The notes under the pieces were generated by a model. The model saw only the letters and a program-made list of their open reading frames with translations. It had not been told where the DNA came from and did no database searches. This document shows, piece by piece, positions 26,825 to 34,911 of a stretch of 51,344 nucleotides of DNA; positions within the stretch are counted from its first letter, which is position 1; each line of letters opens with the position of its first letter. This DNA comes from Bacilli bacterium. GTDB taxonomy: Bacteria > Bacillota_I > Bacilli_A > RF39 > UBA660. Where the stretch lies: the NCBI GenBank assembly GCA_017627015.1, contig JAGAHP010000043.1, forward strand, positions 1 through 51,344. Reading direction: 5' to 3'. Made by a program: the position numbers and the translations under genes.

Positions 26825-27826
26825 TTATAAATCTAATGACGGATTAATCTTTAGTGAGTAATCACTAAATAATCCTTTTTTATAATAATAGTAACCTGCG
26901 GCTGCGATCATGGCACCATTATCTGTACAATATGATAGATTAGGCACAACTAATTTTATTCCTTTTTCTTTACATAATCTATCAAAAGCTTCTCTTATAC
27001 CTGAATTGGCAGATACTCCTCCTGCGATTAATAGTTCTTTTACTTTATATTCATCTATTGCTCTCATAGTCTTCTTAGTTAATGTCTTAACAACTATATT
27101 TTCAAAAGATGTTGCTAAATCTTCTTTTCTTATTTCATTACCTCTTTGTTTTTCGTTATGAACAAGGTTAATAACTGCTGACTTAATACCTGAAAAACTA
27201 AAGTTATATGAGTCATCATCCATAGGAAGTGGTAATTCATAAGTATCTTTACCTATTTTAGATAATTTATCTATTACAGGTCCTCCTGGATATGGTACAT
27301 CTATAACTCTTGCTACCTTATCAAAAGCTTCACCTACTGAATCATCTATTGTTGAACCTATTTTCTTAAATGATAGATCTTCATCCATATAAATTATTTC
27401 AGTATGACCACCAGAGATTACTAAACAAATAAGTGGAAAATCCATAGTATCAACTAAATTATTCGCGTATATATGACCTGCCATATGATTAACACCAATT
27501 AATGGTTTATTATAACAAAGAGCAAGTGTTTTAGCAGCTTCTACACCTACAAGTAATGAACCTGCAAGCCCTGGTCCATAAGTAACCGCTATTGCAGTTA
27601 TATCTTCCATCTTCATATTTGCTTTACTTAAACAATCTTCAATAACAATAGTTATACATTCTGCATGTGAACGAGATGCAATCTCTGGAACAACTCCACC
27701 AAATTTTTTATGTATATCTATTTGAGATAATGTTGTAGTAACTATTTCTTCTTTACCATTTTTAACTATTGAAATACTTGTTTCATCACAAGATGATTCA
27801 ATACCTAAAATATATACATCATTCAT
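26825..27826 (-). CDS. tsaD: tRNA N6-adenosine threonylcarbamoyltransferase TsaD
   Basis: Catalytic subunit that transfers threonylcarbamoyl onto A37 of ANN-decoding tRNAs, with TsaB and TsaE. 333 residues with the ASKHA fold. ILGIESSCDETS lies at the N-terminus, metal ligands His114 and His118 are in NHMAGHIYAN, with ISGGHTEIIY and the C-terminal LLIAGGVSANSGIR and CTDNGAMIAAAG. It ends the operon tsaE-tsaB-rimI-HAD-tsaD and is followed by a terminator. Confidence 0.97.
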   Translation of the reverse strand: MNDVYILGIESSCDETSISIVKNGKEEIVTTTLSQIDIHKKFGGVVPEIASRSHAECITIVIEDCLSKANMKMEDITAIAVTYGPGLAGSLLVGVEAAKTLALCYNKPLIGVNHMAGHIYANNLVDTMDFPLICLVISGGHTEIIYMDEDLSFKKIGSTIDDSVGEAFDKVARVIDVPYPGGPVIDKLSKIGKDTYELPLPMDDDSYNFSFSGIKSAVINLVHNEKQRGNEIRKEDLATSFENIVVKTLTKKTMRAIDEYKVKELLIAGGVSANSGIREAFDRLCKEKGIKLVVPNLSYCTDNGAMIAAAGYYYYKKGLFSDYSLKINPSLDL

Positions 27827-27828
27827 TT

Positions 27829-28479
27829 TTACACTTCCAATTCATCTAAGTTATTTATTCTTTTATATTTAGATTCTTTTTTATCTTCTCTATCTAACAT
27901 AATAGTTTTAAATCCTTTTTCATGACCTAAATCTAGGTTATTTTCAAAATCATCTATAAATAATGCTTCATCTGTTTTTATGTCATAATCATCTATGACC
28001 ATGTCATAAAATTTATCTTCTTTTTTAGAAGTTTCACATATTGAAGAAACATATACTTTATCAAATAATTCATATATTCCAGCGTGTTTTAGATAATTAA
28101 TTATGCTTGGAAAATTATCTGTAAGCATTAACAAAGTATATCTTTCTTTTAAACTAGTTAAAGTATCTATTACATCATCATATAATTCATATTCAGAATT
28201 ATTATATACTTTATCGTACGCAATTTCTTTAGATAATTCTTTTTCTAAACCTAAATCCTCTAATACATTAGAATAAAATCTTAAAAACATATTATATTCT
28301 TCATCTAAGTTTTTTATAGGAAGATTATCTTTAACTAAACTCTTATTCTTAGATAATGATTCTTTTAATATATTTGTATCAATATCTTGAACTAATTCTA
28401 AGAACTTAGGTGTAATAAACCACGCTCCTGTTTTAGGATAACCTAATACTTTTCCAAAATCAAATATAATATATTTCAT
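27829..28479 (-). CDS. HAD-superfamily hydrolase
   Basis: 216 residues. Motif I reads FDFGKVLGY instead of the usual D-x-D: Asp is present but the second acidic residue is Val or Lys, as in the epoxide hydrolase/HAD subfamily where D-[FL]-G-[GN]-V is normal. Motif II is in LMLTDNFPS and motif IV in ALFIDDFENNLDLG. A helical cap spans about 25-85. The substrate is unknown. It lies inside the t6A operon, joined to rimI by a TAATG overlap and to tsaD by a 2-base gap, which is an unusual place for a HAD gene. Confidence 0.82.
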   Translation of the reverse strand: MKYIIFDFGKVLGYPKTGAWFITPKFLELVQDIDTNILKESLSKNKSLVKDNLPIKNLDEEYNMFLRFYSNVLEDLGLEKELSKEIAYDKVYNNSEYELYDDVIDTLTSLKERYTLLMLTDNFPSIINYLKHAGIYELFDKVYVSSICETSKKEDKFYDMVIDDYDIKTDEALFIDDFENNLDLGHEKGFKTIMLDREDKKESKYKRINNLDELEV

Positions 28480-28871
28480 TATTTCACTTCCTTGAGCATT
28501 AAAATGGCATCAACGCCTTCATAATAACCCTTTCTTATAGAAACAGGTTTAAAACCTAGACTATTATACAACATAATAGCCTTTTTGTTATCTTTTTTTA
28601 CTTCTAGAGTAACTTTTTCTATTTGTTTATTTTCAAGCATTTTATTTATTAATGCTTTACCTATTCCTTTATTTCTATATTCATCTAATACAAAGATATC
28701 AATTATTTCACATGCTTCATATAATAATTGATATATTAAAAAACCAACATATTTATCATTTTCTTTATAGGAAAGAATAAAAGTATAATCGTTTATGATA
28801 GGATTATACTTTTCTTTATACTCTTTAAATAAATTTTCTATTAATTTAATATCTTTTATTTCTTCTATCAT
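28479..28871 (-). CDS. rimI: GNAT acetyltransferase, RimI-like
   Basis: 130 residues with the GNAT fold: FVLDEYRNKGIGKALINKML is the acetyl-CoA pyrophosphate loop (R-x-x-G-x-G/A), and VTLEVKKDNKKAIMLYNSLGFKPV is the family's C-terminal half. Position directly after tsaB, with an ATGA overlap, is typical of rimI, which acetylates the N-terminus of ribosomal protein S18 in other bacteria. The sequence alone does not prove that target. Confidence 0.85.
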   Translation of the reverse strand: MIEEIKDIKLIENLFKEYKEKYNPIINDYTFILSYKENDKYVGFLIYQLLYEACEIIDIFVLDEYRNKGIGKALINKMLENKQIEKVTLEVKKDNKKAIMLYNSLGFKPVSIRKGYYEGVDAILMLKEVK

Positions 28872-29461
28872 AACATACTTTCCGCATCTATCTTTTTTAA
28901 ATAGTTTGGTTTTAATTCATGAGCATTTATTTCTTTATCTTTGTAATAATCTATAAGTTTTAATATATCTAACTCTTGATTATTTTCATCAATTGTTAAG
29001 ATATTTCCTTCTAGTTTACTTATATCTTTATCAAATATATCTTTAGTTGAATATTTATCTATAATAATATCATTATAATCTTTATCATATATTCCATAAT
29101 ATAATCTATTATTCTTATCATTAATTATAGATACATAATAATCATATACTTCTTTAGAGAATATATATTGTTTTAAAGATGATACAGGAATAACATTTAT
29201 ATTATTTGAGAACGCTAATGTTTTACCTACAGTAACACCTATTCTAGTACCTGTGAATGAACCAGGTCCATTAACTATAAATATCTTATTTATATCTTTA
29301 GTAGTCATACTATTTTCTTTTAGAACTTCATCTATAAAAGGAACTAAATGAGAAGCATGATCATTAATAGATTCTAATTCTTTTTTAGATAATATTTCAT
29401 TATCTTTAACAAGAATAACTACTAATTTTTTTGAACTTGTATCTAAAAAAAGCGAGATCAT
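28868..29461 (-). CDS. tsaB: t6A synthesis scaffold protein TsaB
   Basis: 197 residues, an inactive TsaD paralogue that forms the heterodimer core of the t6A complex. The N-terminus has LFLDTSSKKLVVIL and NDHASHLVPFIDEVL, then VNGPGSFTGTRIGVTVGKTLAF, diagnostic for the family. The C-terminal half is shorter and diverged, as is common in low-GC bacteria. The ATG at 29461 overlaps the tsaE TGA (ATGA) and has GAGGA 6 bases upstream. Confidence 0.95.
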   Translation of the reverse strand: MISLFLDTSSKKLVVILVKDNEILSKKELESINDHASHLVPFIDEVLKENSMTTKDINKIFIVNGPGSFTGTRIGVTVGKTLAFSNNINVIPVSSLKQYIFSKEVYDYYVSIINDKNNRLYYGIYDKDYNDIIIDKYSTKDIFDKDISKLEGNILTIDENNQELDILKLIDYYKDKEINAHELKPNYLKKIDAESML

Positions 29462-29913
29462 AAAGCATCCTCGCATATATCTTCATATTTTTGTCCATGT
29501 GGTACAAATTTAATTACTCTTTTATCTTCTTCTAATACTTTAAAGAATACATCTAATCTTTCTTCTGGTAGATAGTCCTCAATCATATTAGCCCATTCAA
29601 TTATTACTACACCATCTTTATCAAAATAATCTAGTAAACCAGTTGATTCAGGAGTTTCTTCTAATCTATAAACATCCATATGATAAAGAGGTAATTCTCC
29701 ATTTGGATACTCTTTAATAATATTAAATGTAGGACTAGTAATAGTTTCTTCTATTCCACATGCTGCCGCAAAACCTTTTGTAAATACTGTTTTACCTGAA
29801 CCAAGTTCTCCATTAAGACAAATTACCATTCCAGGAAATTTTTCTGCTTCTATGTTTTCCGCTATTCTAATTGTATCTTCTTCACATCTTGTAGTTACTT
29901 TGTAATCATCCAT
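29458..29913 (-). CDS. tsaE: t6A complex ATPase TsaE
   Basis: 151 residues. Walker A LNGELGSGKTVFTKGFA lies near residues 33-49, then SPTFNIIKEY and the DVYRLEE motif, ending in VVIIEWANMIEDYLP. This P-loop protein drives turnover of the TsaB-TsaD complex. It is the first gene of the operon and has a strong promoter (TTGTAA-17-TATAAT, 29935-29963) embedded in the terminator of the upstream wall-hydrolase gene. Confidence 0.96.
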   Translation of the reverse strand: MDDYKVTTRCEEDTIRIAENIEAEKFPGMVICLNGELGSGKTVFTKGFAAACGIEETITSPTFNIIKEYPNGELPLYHMDVYRLEETPESTGLLDYFDKDGVVIIEWANMIEDYLPEERLDVFFKVLEEDKRVIKFVPHGQKYEDICEDAL

Positions 29914-29934
29914 TTATATCACCCTCTATAAATA

Positions 29935-29963
29935 ATTATAAATAAAAAAAAATCATTTTACAA
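29935..29963 (-). promoter_or_regulatory. Promoter of the tsa operon inside an upstream terminator
   Basis: TTGTAA (29963-29958) and TATAAT (29940-29935) with 17 bases between. The -35 forms part of the 3' arm of the terminator hairpin at 29944-29992. Confidence 0.75.
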
Positions 29964-29992
29964 TGTATTTTGTATAAAATGACTTTTTTTTA
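29944..29992 (-). terminator. Terminator of the NlpC/P60 gene
   Basis: On the minus strand TCATTTTATACA pairs with TGTAAAATGA (two-base bulge, 8-base loop) and is followed by nine T. It also carries the tsa operon -35. Confidence 0.75.
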
Positions 29993-29996
29993 CAAT

Positions 29997-31337
29997 TTAC
30001 CACATATTTTTTAGATTTCCATCGCCTTTATAATTATTTGTCATATCTATTATATAATCATATCTACTATAGAAATTACTTCCAGGATAAGAATAATCAT
30101 ACTCATCCATTATTACTCCAGGAAGTAAACTTTCTGTAACATATATTTTAGTATCAGACATCGCTCCTATTATTGCGATATGTCCATCCCATCCTATTAA
30201 GTCTCCTACTTTTACTTGTCCTGAGTGTAATAATTCAAATGAATTATATCTTAGTTCTCCTATATCAGTATAATCTCTTTCATAAGAAGCTCCTGCGCCT
30301 ATATCACCTAAATCTAGACCAGCTTGAACTAAAACCCAAGTTACATAACCACTACAATCCAATCCGTTAGCATAATATTCATGTGGTTTTCTATATCCAT
30401 CATCTTCATAATTTAATAAAGAACATCCCCAAGCTGCTGGACCTGCCATTCTAGTCTTTATTTGATTTTGTTTATCTACTCCTAAATATAATCCTTTTTT
30501 ATAGTATCTTCCTTCTCCTTCAACACCATTACCAGTAAGTCTTCCATTTTCATAAAAATATGGAACTTTATATGGAAATTCTAATGTTAGGAATCTAGCC
30601 GCAACCGCAACTGCTGCTCTTGTACCAGGTCCTGCTTCTTCTATTCTACTTGCAAGTATATCATCAAGCATATTAACTTGATCAGAACTATGTGCATTGC
30701 AAGGTACAATTGGTTTAGCATTATCAAGTGTTGGAACTCTTATTAGACCTGTACTTGTTATTTCAAAACTTTTTTCCATTTTATTTGAAGTATATACAGT
30801 TATTTTAGATGTACCTTCTCCATGAGAAGTAATAGTACCATTTTCATCTATTGAAATAATATCAGGATTACTAGATTTGTAAGTCATTTTAGTGTCTACC
30901 TCTCCTACATAATCAGGTTTAGCATCAATATTAAATGATTCTCCTACTGCCATATATTTCTTTTTATTATTTATAATTATTCCCGCTATTCCATCTATTT
31001 TAAATTTTTGATTATAAGATACTAATTTATTATCATTATATTTTAAATTAATTCTATATTTATATGTTTTTACATCATATGAACACTTATCATTTTTAAC
31101 TTTAATCCAATTACTAGAAACTTCATCATCTTCAAATTGACAATATATATCATTAGAATTAAATCTTTGTATATTTAAAGTAACTTTTCTTGTTTTATTC
31201 TCATTGAATTTATTAGCATACTTAAAACTTCTTATTATCGGTTCTCTATTATATTCTTCGTTAACCAATAATAAGAATATTGTAAAACATAATAATAAAA
31301 TTATCATAAAAGCAACAATATTATTTTTTTGTTTCAT
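29997..31337 (-). CDS. Cell-wall NlpC/P60-like peptidase with a Big_2 domain
   Basis: 446 residues. An N-terminal membrane anchor (8-25) is followed by a diverged region and a bacterial Ig-like (Big_2) domain at about 118-195 (KKYMAVGESFNIDA...SSNPDIISIDENGTIT). A linker follows, then a C-terminal NlpC/P60-like fold with Cys328 in GLDCSGYVTWVL, His386 in GWDGHIAIIG, and a third polar residue further on. It should cleave peptide bonds in peptidoglycan stems. The family catalytic core is preceded by GTRAAVAVAARFL, seen in related wall hydrolases. The ATG at 31337 is preferred over one at 31346 for ribosome spacing. Confidence 0.85.
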   Translation of the reverse strand: MKQKNNIVAFMIILLLCFTIFLLLVNEEYNREPIIRSFKYANKFNENKTRKVTLNIQRFNSNDIYCQFEDDEVSSNWIKVKNDKCSYDVKTYKYRINLKYNDNKLVSYNQKFKIDGIAGIIINNKKKYMAVGESFNIDAKPDYVGEVDTKMTYKSSNPDIISIDENGTITSHGEGTSKITVYTSNKMEKSFEITSTGLIRVPTLDNAKPIVPCNAHSSDQVNMLDDILASRIEEAGPGTRAAVAVAARFLTLEFPYKVPYFYENGRLTGNGVEGEGRYYKKGLYLGVDKQNQIKTRMAGPAAWGCSLLNYEDDGYRKPHEYYANGLDCSGYVTWVLVQAGLDLGDIGAGASYERDYTDIGELRYNSFELLHSGQVKVGDLIGWDGHIAIIGAMSDTKIYVTESLLPGVIMDEYDYSYPGSNFYSRYDYIIDMTNNYKGDGNLKNMW

Positions 31338-31358
31338 AAGTACCATTCCTATACTTAA

Positions 31359-31404
31359 AGTATATCACAAGTAAAAAAAAATAACTACTTATAAGTAATT
31401 ATTC
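31359..31404 (-). terminator. Terminator of the DUF1292 gene with an embedded promoter for the NlpC/P60 gene
   Basis: An imperfect hairpin AATAA.TACTT/AAGTA.TTATT near 31379-31404 runs into nine T on the minus strand, then TGATATACT (31367-31359), an extended -10 of the wall-hydrolase gene. Confidence 0.6.
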
Positions 31405-31665
31405 TTTTGGTTGTTCTACTTCTGCATTTTCAACTAATTTGCATAATCTATTAAATTCATCTTCATTATCTATTGATACTAACATATCTCCCTCTTCAGT
31501 TGATTTTAATTCTAAAATATATGAATCAGTATCGTTTGATAAATCGTTTGCGATAACATATTGTTTTCCGCCATCTTCAAATCTACTTACTATTTCAACC
31601 TTTACTTTAATTCCATTTTCATCAGTCATTTCAATTACTAGTGGATTTGTTTCATTATTTTCCAT
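31399..31665 (-). CDS. DUF1292 family protein
   Basis: 88 residues, acidic, with EMTDENGIKVKVEIVSRFE and GKQYVIANDLS, then YILELKSTEEGDMLVSIDNEDEFNRL, the family's conserved core. DUF1292 proteins are small cytoplasmic proteins common in Firmicutes, often near ruvX and alaS; that neighbourhood is absent here. Function unknown. It has its own promoter TTGAAT-17-TATAAT (31693-31718) placed inside the XRE gene terminator. Confidence 0.88.
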   Translation of the reverse strand: MENNETNPLVIEMTDENGIKVKVEIVSRFEDGGKQYVIANDLSNDTDSYILELKSTEEGDMLVSIDNEDEFNRLCKLVENAEVEQPKE

Positions 31666-31689
31666 ATTTTTCCTCCATATCTTGCTTTA

Positions 31690-31732
31690 ATTATAACAAA
31701 AAGATAAGTATTATTCAATACTTATCTCTTTT
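31690..31732 (-). terminator. Terminator of the XRE gene with an embedded promoter for the DUF1292 gene
   Basis: A 10-bp stem GATAAGTATT/AATACTTATC with a 4-base loop (31703-31726) and T5 on the minus strand. TTGAAT (in the loop and 3' arm) and TATAAT (31695-31690) are 17 bases apart, and the -10 is extended by TG. Confidence 0.75.
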
Positions 31733-31994
31733 CATCTATTCTTTTTGACTTTATCTTTTCATTTACGTGATCTGGTTTTAATAATTCAAATGGTTCAATA
31801 TTAAATGCTTTTGCGATATCTTGTAATTTAGTAAAACTAGGACAAAATTTTCCTCTTTCTAAATCACTTATATATTTTGGTGTTGTATTTGATAGTTCCG
31901 CTAATTGTTCTTGTGATAGCCCTAAGTTAAATCTATACCATTTCAAATTTATACAAAAGATTTCTTGAATTATGTACTCTTTTACCGTAGTCAA
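31722..31994 (-). CDS. XRE-family regulator
   Basis: About 90 residues. A helix-turn-helix domain runs over NLGLSQEQLAELSNTTPKYI and SDLERGKFCPSFTKLQDIA, then a basic C-terminal tail (KIKSKRIDEKR). The start is uncertain. GGTGGTG lies directly before an ATG at 32000 but 8 bases before a TTG at 31994, so the TTG is my choice; an ATG at 32009 is also in frame. It stands alone between its own terminator and the nrdG terminator. No operator or target is evident. Confidence 0.85.
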   Translation of the reverse strand: MTTVKEYIIQEIFCINLKWYRFNLGLSQEQLAELSNTTPKYISDLERGKFCPSFTKLQDIAKAFNIEPFELLKPDHVNEKIKSKRIDEKR

Positions 31995-32081
31995 ATGCAT
32001 CACCACCATTAAGTTAATTTTACTTAAATTATTTTGCAATTTACACCTAGTAAAAGACGATAAAATTTCTGTTTAGTTAAT

Positions 32082-32107
32082 AAAAAAGATAAGCTTAGCT
32101 TATCTTT
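32082..32107 (-). terminator. Terminator of the nrdD-nrdG operon
   Basis: An 11-bp perfect inverted repeat AAAGATAAGCT/AGCTTATCTTT with a 1-base centre (in practice a 3-5-base loop), followed by TTTTTT on the minus strand. Confidence 0.85.
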
Positions 32108-32606
32108 AATATTCTTCATCTTCAAAAAGAACTATTTTTCCTTTTTCTCTTGTCTTCTTAATATCAATTACTCTTTGATTTGAAGACCCTTTCCAATGTA
32201 AGGTAGGATTAAATAACTCTTTTTTAAATTGTCCATCTACAAGAACATCTATATAATTAAATATTTCATTATCTTTTATTCCTTCATAAGTAAAACCTGT
32301 CCAAGACCATAATGATTTTTCAGGAAATTTCTCTTTAAAAGCTTTTGCTAGTTTAGTTGAACCTGGTAAGTTAGTTTCATGCATAGGTTCTCCACCTAGC
32401 ATAGATAAACCAACTATATAATCCTTTGAACATAGTTCTAATACTCTATCAATTGTTTCATCTGTAAACTCTTTTCCACAGGCAAAGTCCCATGTTTCAG
32501 GATTAAAGCATTCATCACAATGAAAGGGACATCCTTGGAAAAATATTGATACTCTTACCCCTGGTCCATTAGAAATATCCATTTTTCTAATTTTATTATA
32601 TCTCAT
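32106..32606 (-). CDS. nrdG: Anaerobic ribonucleotide reductase activating enzyme
   Basis: Radical-SAM enzyme that makes the glycyl radical on NrdD. 166 residues. The iron-sulfur motif C-x3-C-x2-C is in FFQGCPFHCDECFNP, with the preceding GPGVRVSIF and the later LSMLGGEPM (GGE motif) typical of pyruvate formate-lyase activase relatives. The start codon overlaps the nrdD stop by 1 base, so it is coupled. No other ribonucleotide reductase is seen in the window, consistent with an anaerobe. Confidence 0.97.
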   Translation of the reverse strand: MRYNKIRKMDISNGPGVRVSIFFQGCPFHCDECFNPETWDFACGKEFTDETIDRVLELCSKDYIVGLSMLGGEPMHETNLPGSTKLAKAFKEKFPEKSLWSWTGFTYEGIKDNEIFNYIDVLVDGQFKKELFNPTLHWKGSSNQRVIDIKKTREKGKIVLFEDEEY

Positions 32607-34798
32607 TATTCTTCATCTTTATTATCTATATGGATAACTCTTTCTTTTATTTCTTGAGTTCTACCTTTATTCCAGAAATTAGATCCTATATATCCACATG
32701 TTCTTCTTGCTACATTAAGTTTATTGTGATCTCTATTACCACAATTTGGACAATACCATTCCATATCATCATCAATTAATATTTCACCAGTATATCCACA
32801 TTCTTGACAATAATCTGATTTAGTATTTAATTCTGCATACATGATATTATCATAAATAAATTTAATAACTTCCATTACAGTTTCTAAGTTGTTTTCTAAG
32901 TTTGGAGTTTCAATATATGAAATAGCACCACCTGGAGAAAGTTTTTGGAATTCACTTTCTAATCTTAATTTAGTAAATGCATCTATTTCTTCAAATACTG
33001 GTACGTGATATGAGTTAGTAATGTAATCTCTATCAGTAATCCCTTTAATCTTACCAAATCTATCTCTTAAGCATTTAGCAAATTTATAAGTAGTTGATTC
33101 AATAGGAGTTCCATAAACTGAATAATCTATATCTTCTTCTGCTTTCCATTTAGCACAATAATCATTTAGTTTTTGCATTACCTCTAAACCAAACTCTTTA
33201 CCTTTACCGTTATCAGTATGAGAATGACCTGTCATGTATTTAACACATTCATATAGTCCTGCATAACCTAGTGAAATTGTTGAATAACCATGATGAAGTA
33301 GTTCATGAATACTTTCACCCTTTTCAAGTCTTGCAAGTGCTCCATGTTGCCATAAAATTGGTGCAACATCAGAAGTTACTTTAGACAATCTTTTATGTCT
33401 TATTTGTAAAGCTCTATGGCATAGTTCCATTCTTTCATCAAATACTTTCCAGAAAATATCCATATCTTTTCCAGAAGTCAAAGCTATATCAGGTAAGTTA
33501 ATAGTTACAACACCTTGGTTAAATCTACCATAATACTTACCTTTACCTTCAACATAGTTCTTAGCTTTAGAAATATTTCCTAAGCTCATTGATCTATCAG
33601 GAGTTAAGAATGATCTACATCCCATACATGGATAACATTCTCCAACTCCTTTTTCATTTTTCTTATATTCTTTCATTATTTTTTCAGATATATAATCTGG
33701 AACCATACGTTTAGCTGTACATTTAGCTGCTAACTTAGTTAAGTAATAATATTTAGACTTTGGTTTAATATTATCTTCTTCTAATATATATAGTAATTTA
33801 GGGAATGCTGGAGTTATATAAACACCTTTTTCATTTTTAAATCCTAAAATTCTTTGATTTAAGAATTCTTCAATGATCATAGCAAGTTCATCTTTATATT
33901 CTTCAGTTTCACCTAAATACATAGCAACTGATAAGAATGGAGCTTGACCATTAGTGTTAGTCATTGAATTAACTTGATAGTTAAATGTTTGAACACCAGA
34001 TTCAACTTCTTTCTTAGTATCTTCCATTGCTAATTTTTCACATAGTTCTTTAGATAATTTAGCTTTTTTATATTTCTTTAAATAAATTTCATAACTTGAT
34101 CTAACAAATGGTGCTAAATGAGTTAATGATACAGTTGCTCCACCATAACTTGATGAAGAAACAGCTAGAATTATTTGAGTAGCTATAGTAGCAGCTGTAA
34201 TAAATCTATGTGGTTTTTCAATCATAACATCATTAATGATAGTACCATTTTGTAACATATCATCTAAGTTTATTAATTCACAGTTATGTAATGCATTTTG
34301 TGCAAAGTAATCAGCATCATGGAAATGAATAATACCTTCATCATGAGCTTTTACTATATCTTCTGGAAGTAAGAATCTTCTAGTAATATCTGTACTAGTA
34401 ATACCAGCAAGATAATCTCTTTGTGTTGTAACAACAGTAGCATTCTTATTAGAATTTTCTGTATTCCAATATTCACTTTCTCCATTAATTAATTCTTTAA
34501 TAGAAAGGTCTGTTGTATTACTTCTTCTTACTAATTCTCTAGTATATCTATAAGTAATATAAGCTTTTGCTAAAGCATATTTACCAAGAGCCATTAATCT
34601 CATTTCAATAGTATCTTGAATATCTTCTACAAGCATTCTTTTTTTCTTCAAACCCTCAATATATTTAATAATATTTTTAATTTGTTGTTCAGTTACTCTA
34701 TCTTCTTCAGCAACTTCTGCATTAGCTTTACTAATAGCAGCTTCAATTTTGTCTGGACAATAATCAACTATATGTCCGTCTCTTTTAATTACTTTCAT
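32606..34798 (-). CDS. nrdD: Anaerobic (class III) ribonucleoside-triphosphate reductase
   Basis: 730 residues. An N-terminal ATP-cone (KVIKRDGHIVDYCPDKIEAA) for allosteric control is followed by the glycyl-radical barrel, with GGATVSLTHLAP and CYPCMGCRSFLTPD. A four-cysteine zinc site (CQECGY and CPNCGN) lies near the C-terminus, then RRTCGYIGSNFWNKGR with the radical Gly. It reduces NTPs to dNTPs without oxygen. The ATG at 34798 has GGAGGAG. The gene is divergent from a Crp/Fnr-type regulator. A 16-bp palindrome at 34856-34871 is centred about 41.5 bases upstream of the predicted start site. Confidence 0.97.
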   Translation of the reverse strand: MKVIKRDGHIVDYCPDKIEAAISKANAEVAEEDRVTEQQIKNIIKYIEGLKKKRMLVEDIQDTIEMRLMALGKYALAKAYITYRYTRELVRRSNTTDLSIKELINGESEYWNTENSNKNATVVTTQRDYLAGITSTDITRRFLLPEDIVKAHDEGIIHFHDADYFAQNALHNCELINLDDMLQNGTIINDVMIEKPHRFITAATIATQIILAVSSSSYGGATVSLTHLAPFVRSSYEIYLKKYKKAKLSKELCEKLAMEDTKKEVESGVQTFNYQVNSMTNTNGQAPFLSVAMYLGETEEYKDELAMIIEEFLNQRILGFKNEKGVYITPAFPKLLYILEEDNIKPKSKYYYLTKLAAKCTAKRMVPDYISEKIMKEYKKNEKGVGECYPCMGCRSFLTPDRSMSLGNISKAKNYVEGKGKYYGRFNQGVVTINLPDIALTSGKDMDIFWKVFDERMELCHRALQIRHKRLSKVTSDVAPILWQHGALARLEKGESIHELLHHGYSTISLGYAGLYECVKYMTGHSHTDNGKGKEFGLEVMQKLNDYCAKWKAEEDIDYSVYGTPIESTTYKFAKCLRDRFGKIKGITDRDYITNSYHVPVFEEIDAFTKLRLESEFQKLSPGGAISYIETPNLENNLETVMEVIKFIYDNIMYAELNTKSDYCQECGYTGEILIDDDMEWYCPNCGNRDHNKLNVARRTCGYIGSNFWNKGRTQEIKERVIHIDNKDEE

Positions 34799-34827
34799 AT
34801 GTCTAACTCCTCCTATATTATGATTCA

Positions 34828-34833
34828 AGTATA
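34828..34833 (-). promoter_or_regulatory. -10 element of the nrdD promoter
   Basis: TATACT on the minus strand. The region 17 bases upstream (AACACA) is a poor -35, which suits a promoter that needs an activator bound at 34856-34871. Confidence 0.65.
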
Positions 34834-34855
34834 GCATCTTTTATAAAATATGTGT

Positions 34856-34871
34856 TGTTGCAGTTGCAACA
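34856..34871. promoter_or_regulatory. Palindromic operator between nrdD and the Crp/Fnr-type regulator
   Basis: TGTTGCAGTTGCAACA, a perfect inverted repeat with 7-bp arms and a 2-base centre. Its centre is about 41.5 bases from the predicted nrdD start site, the classical class II activator position, and its right half overlaps the -35 of the divergent regulator. Confidence 0.7.
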
Positions 34872-34892
34872 TTTTAGAAAAAATGCTAAAAT
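34864..34892 (+). promoter_or_regulatory. Promoter of the Crp/Fnr-type regulator
   Basis: TTGCAA (34864-34869) and TAAAAT (34887-34892) are 17 bases apart on the plus strand. The -35 is inside the palindrome, implying autorepression. Confidence 0.7.
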
Positions 34893-34911
34893 TTTTACAA
34901 GAGGTGTAAAC

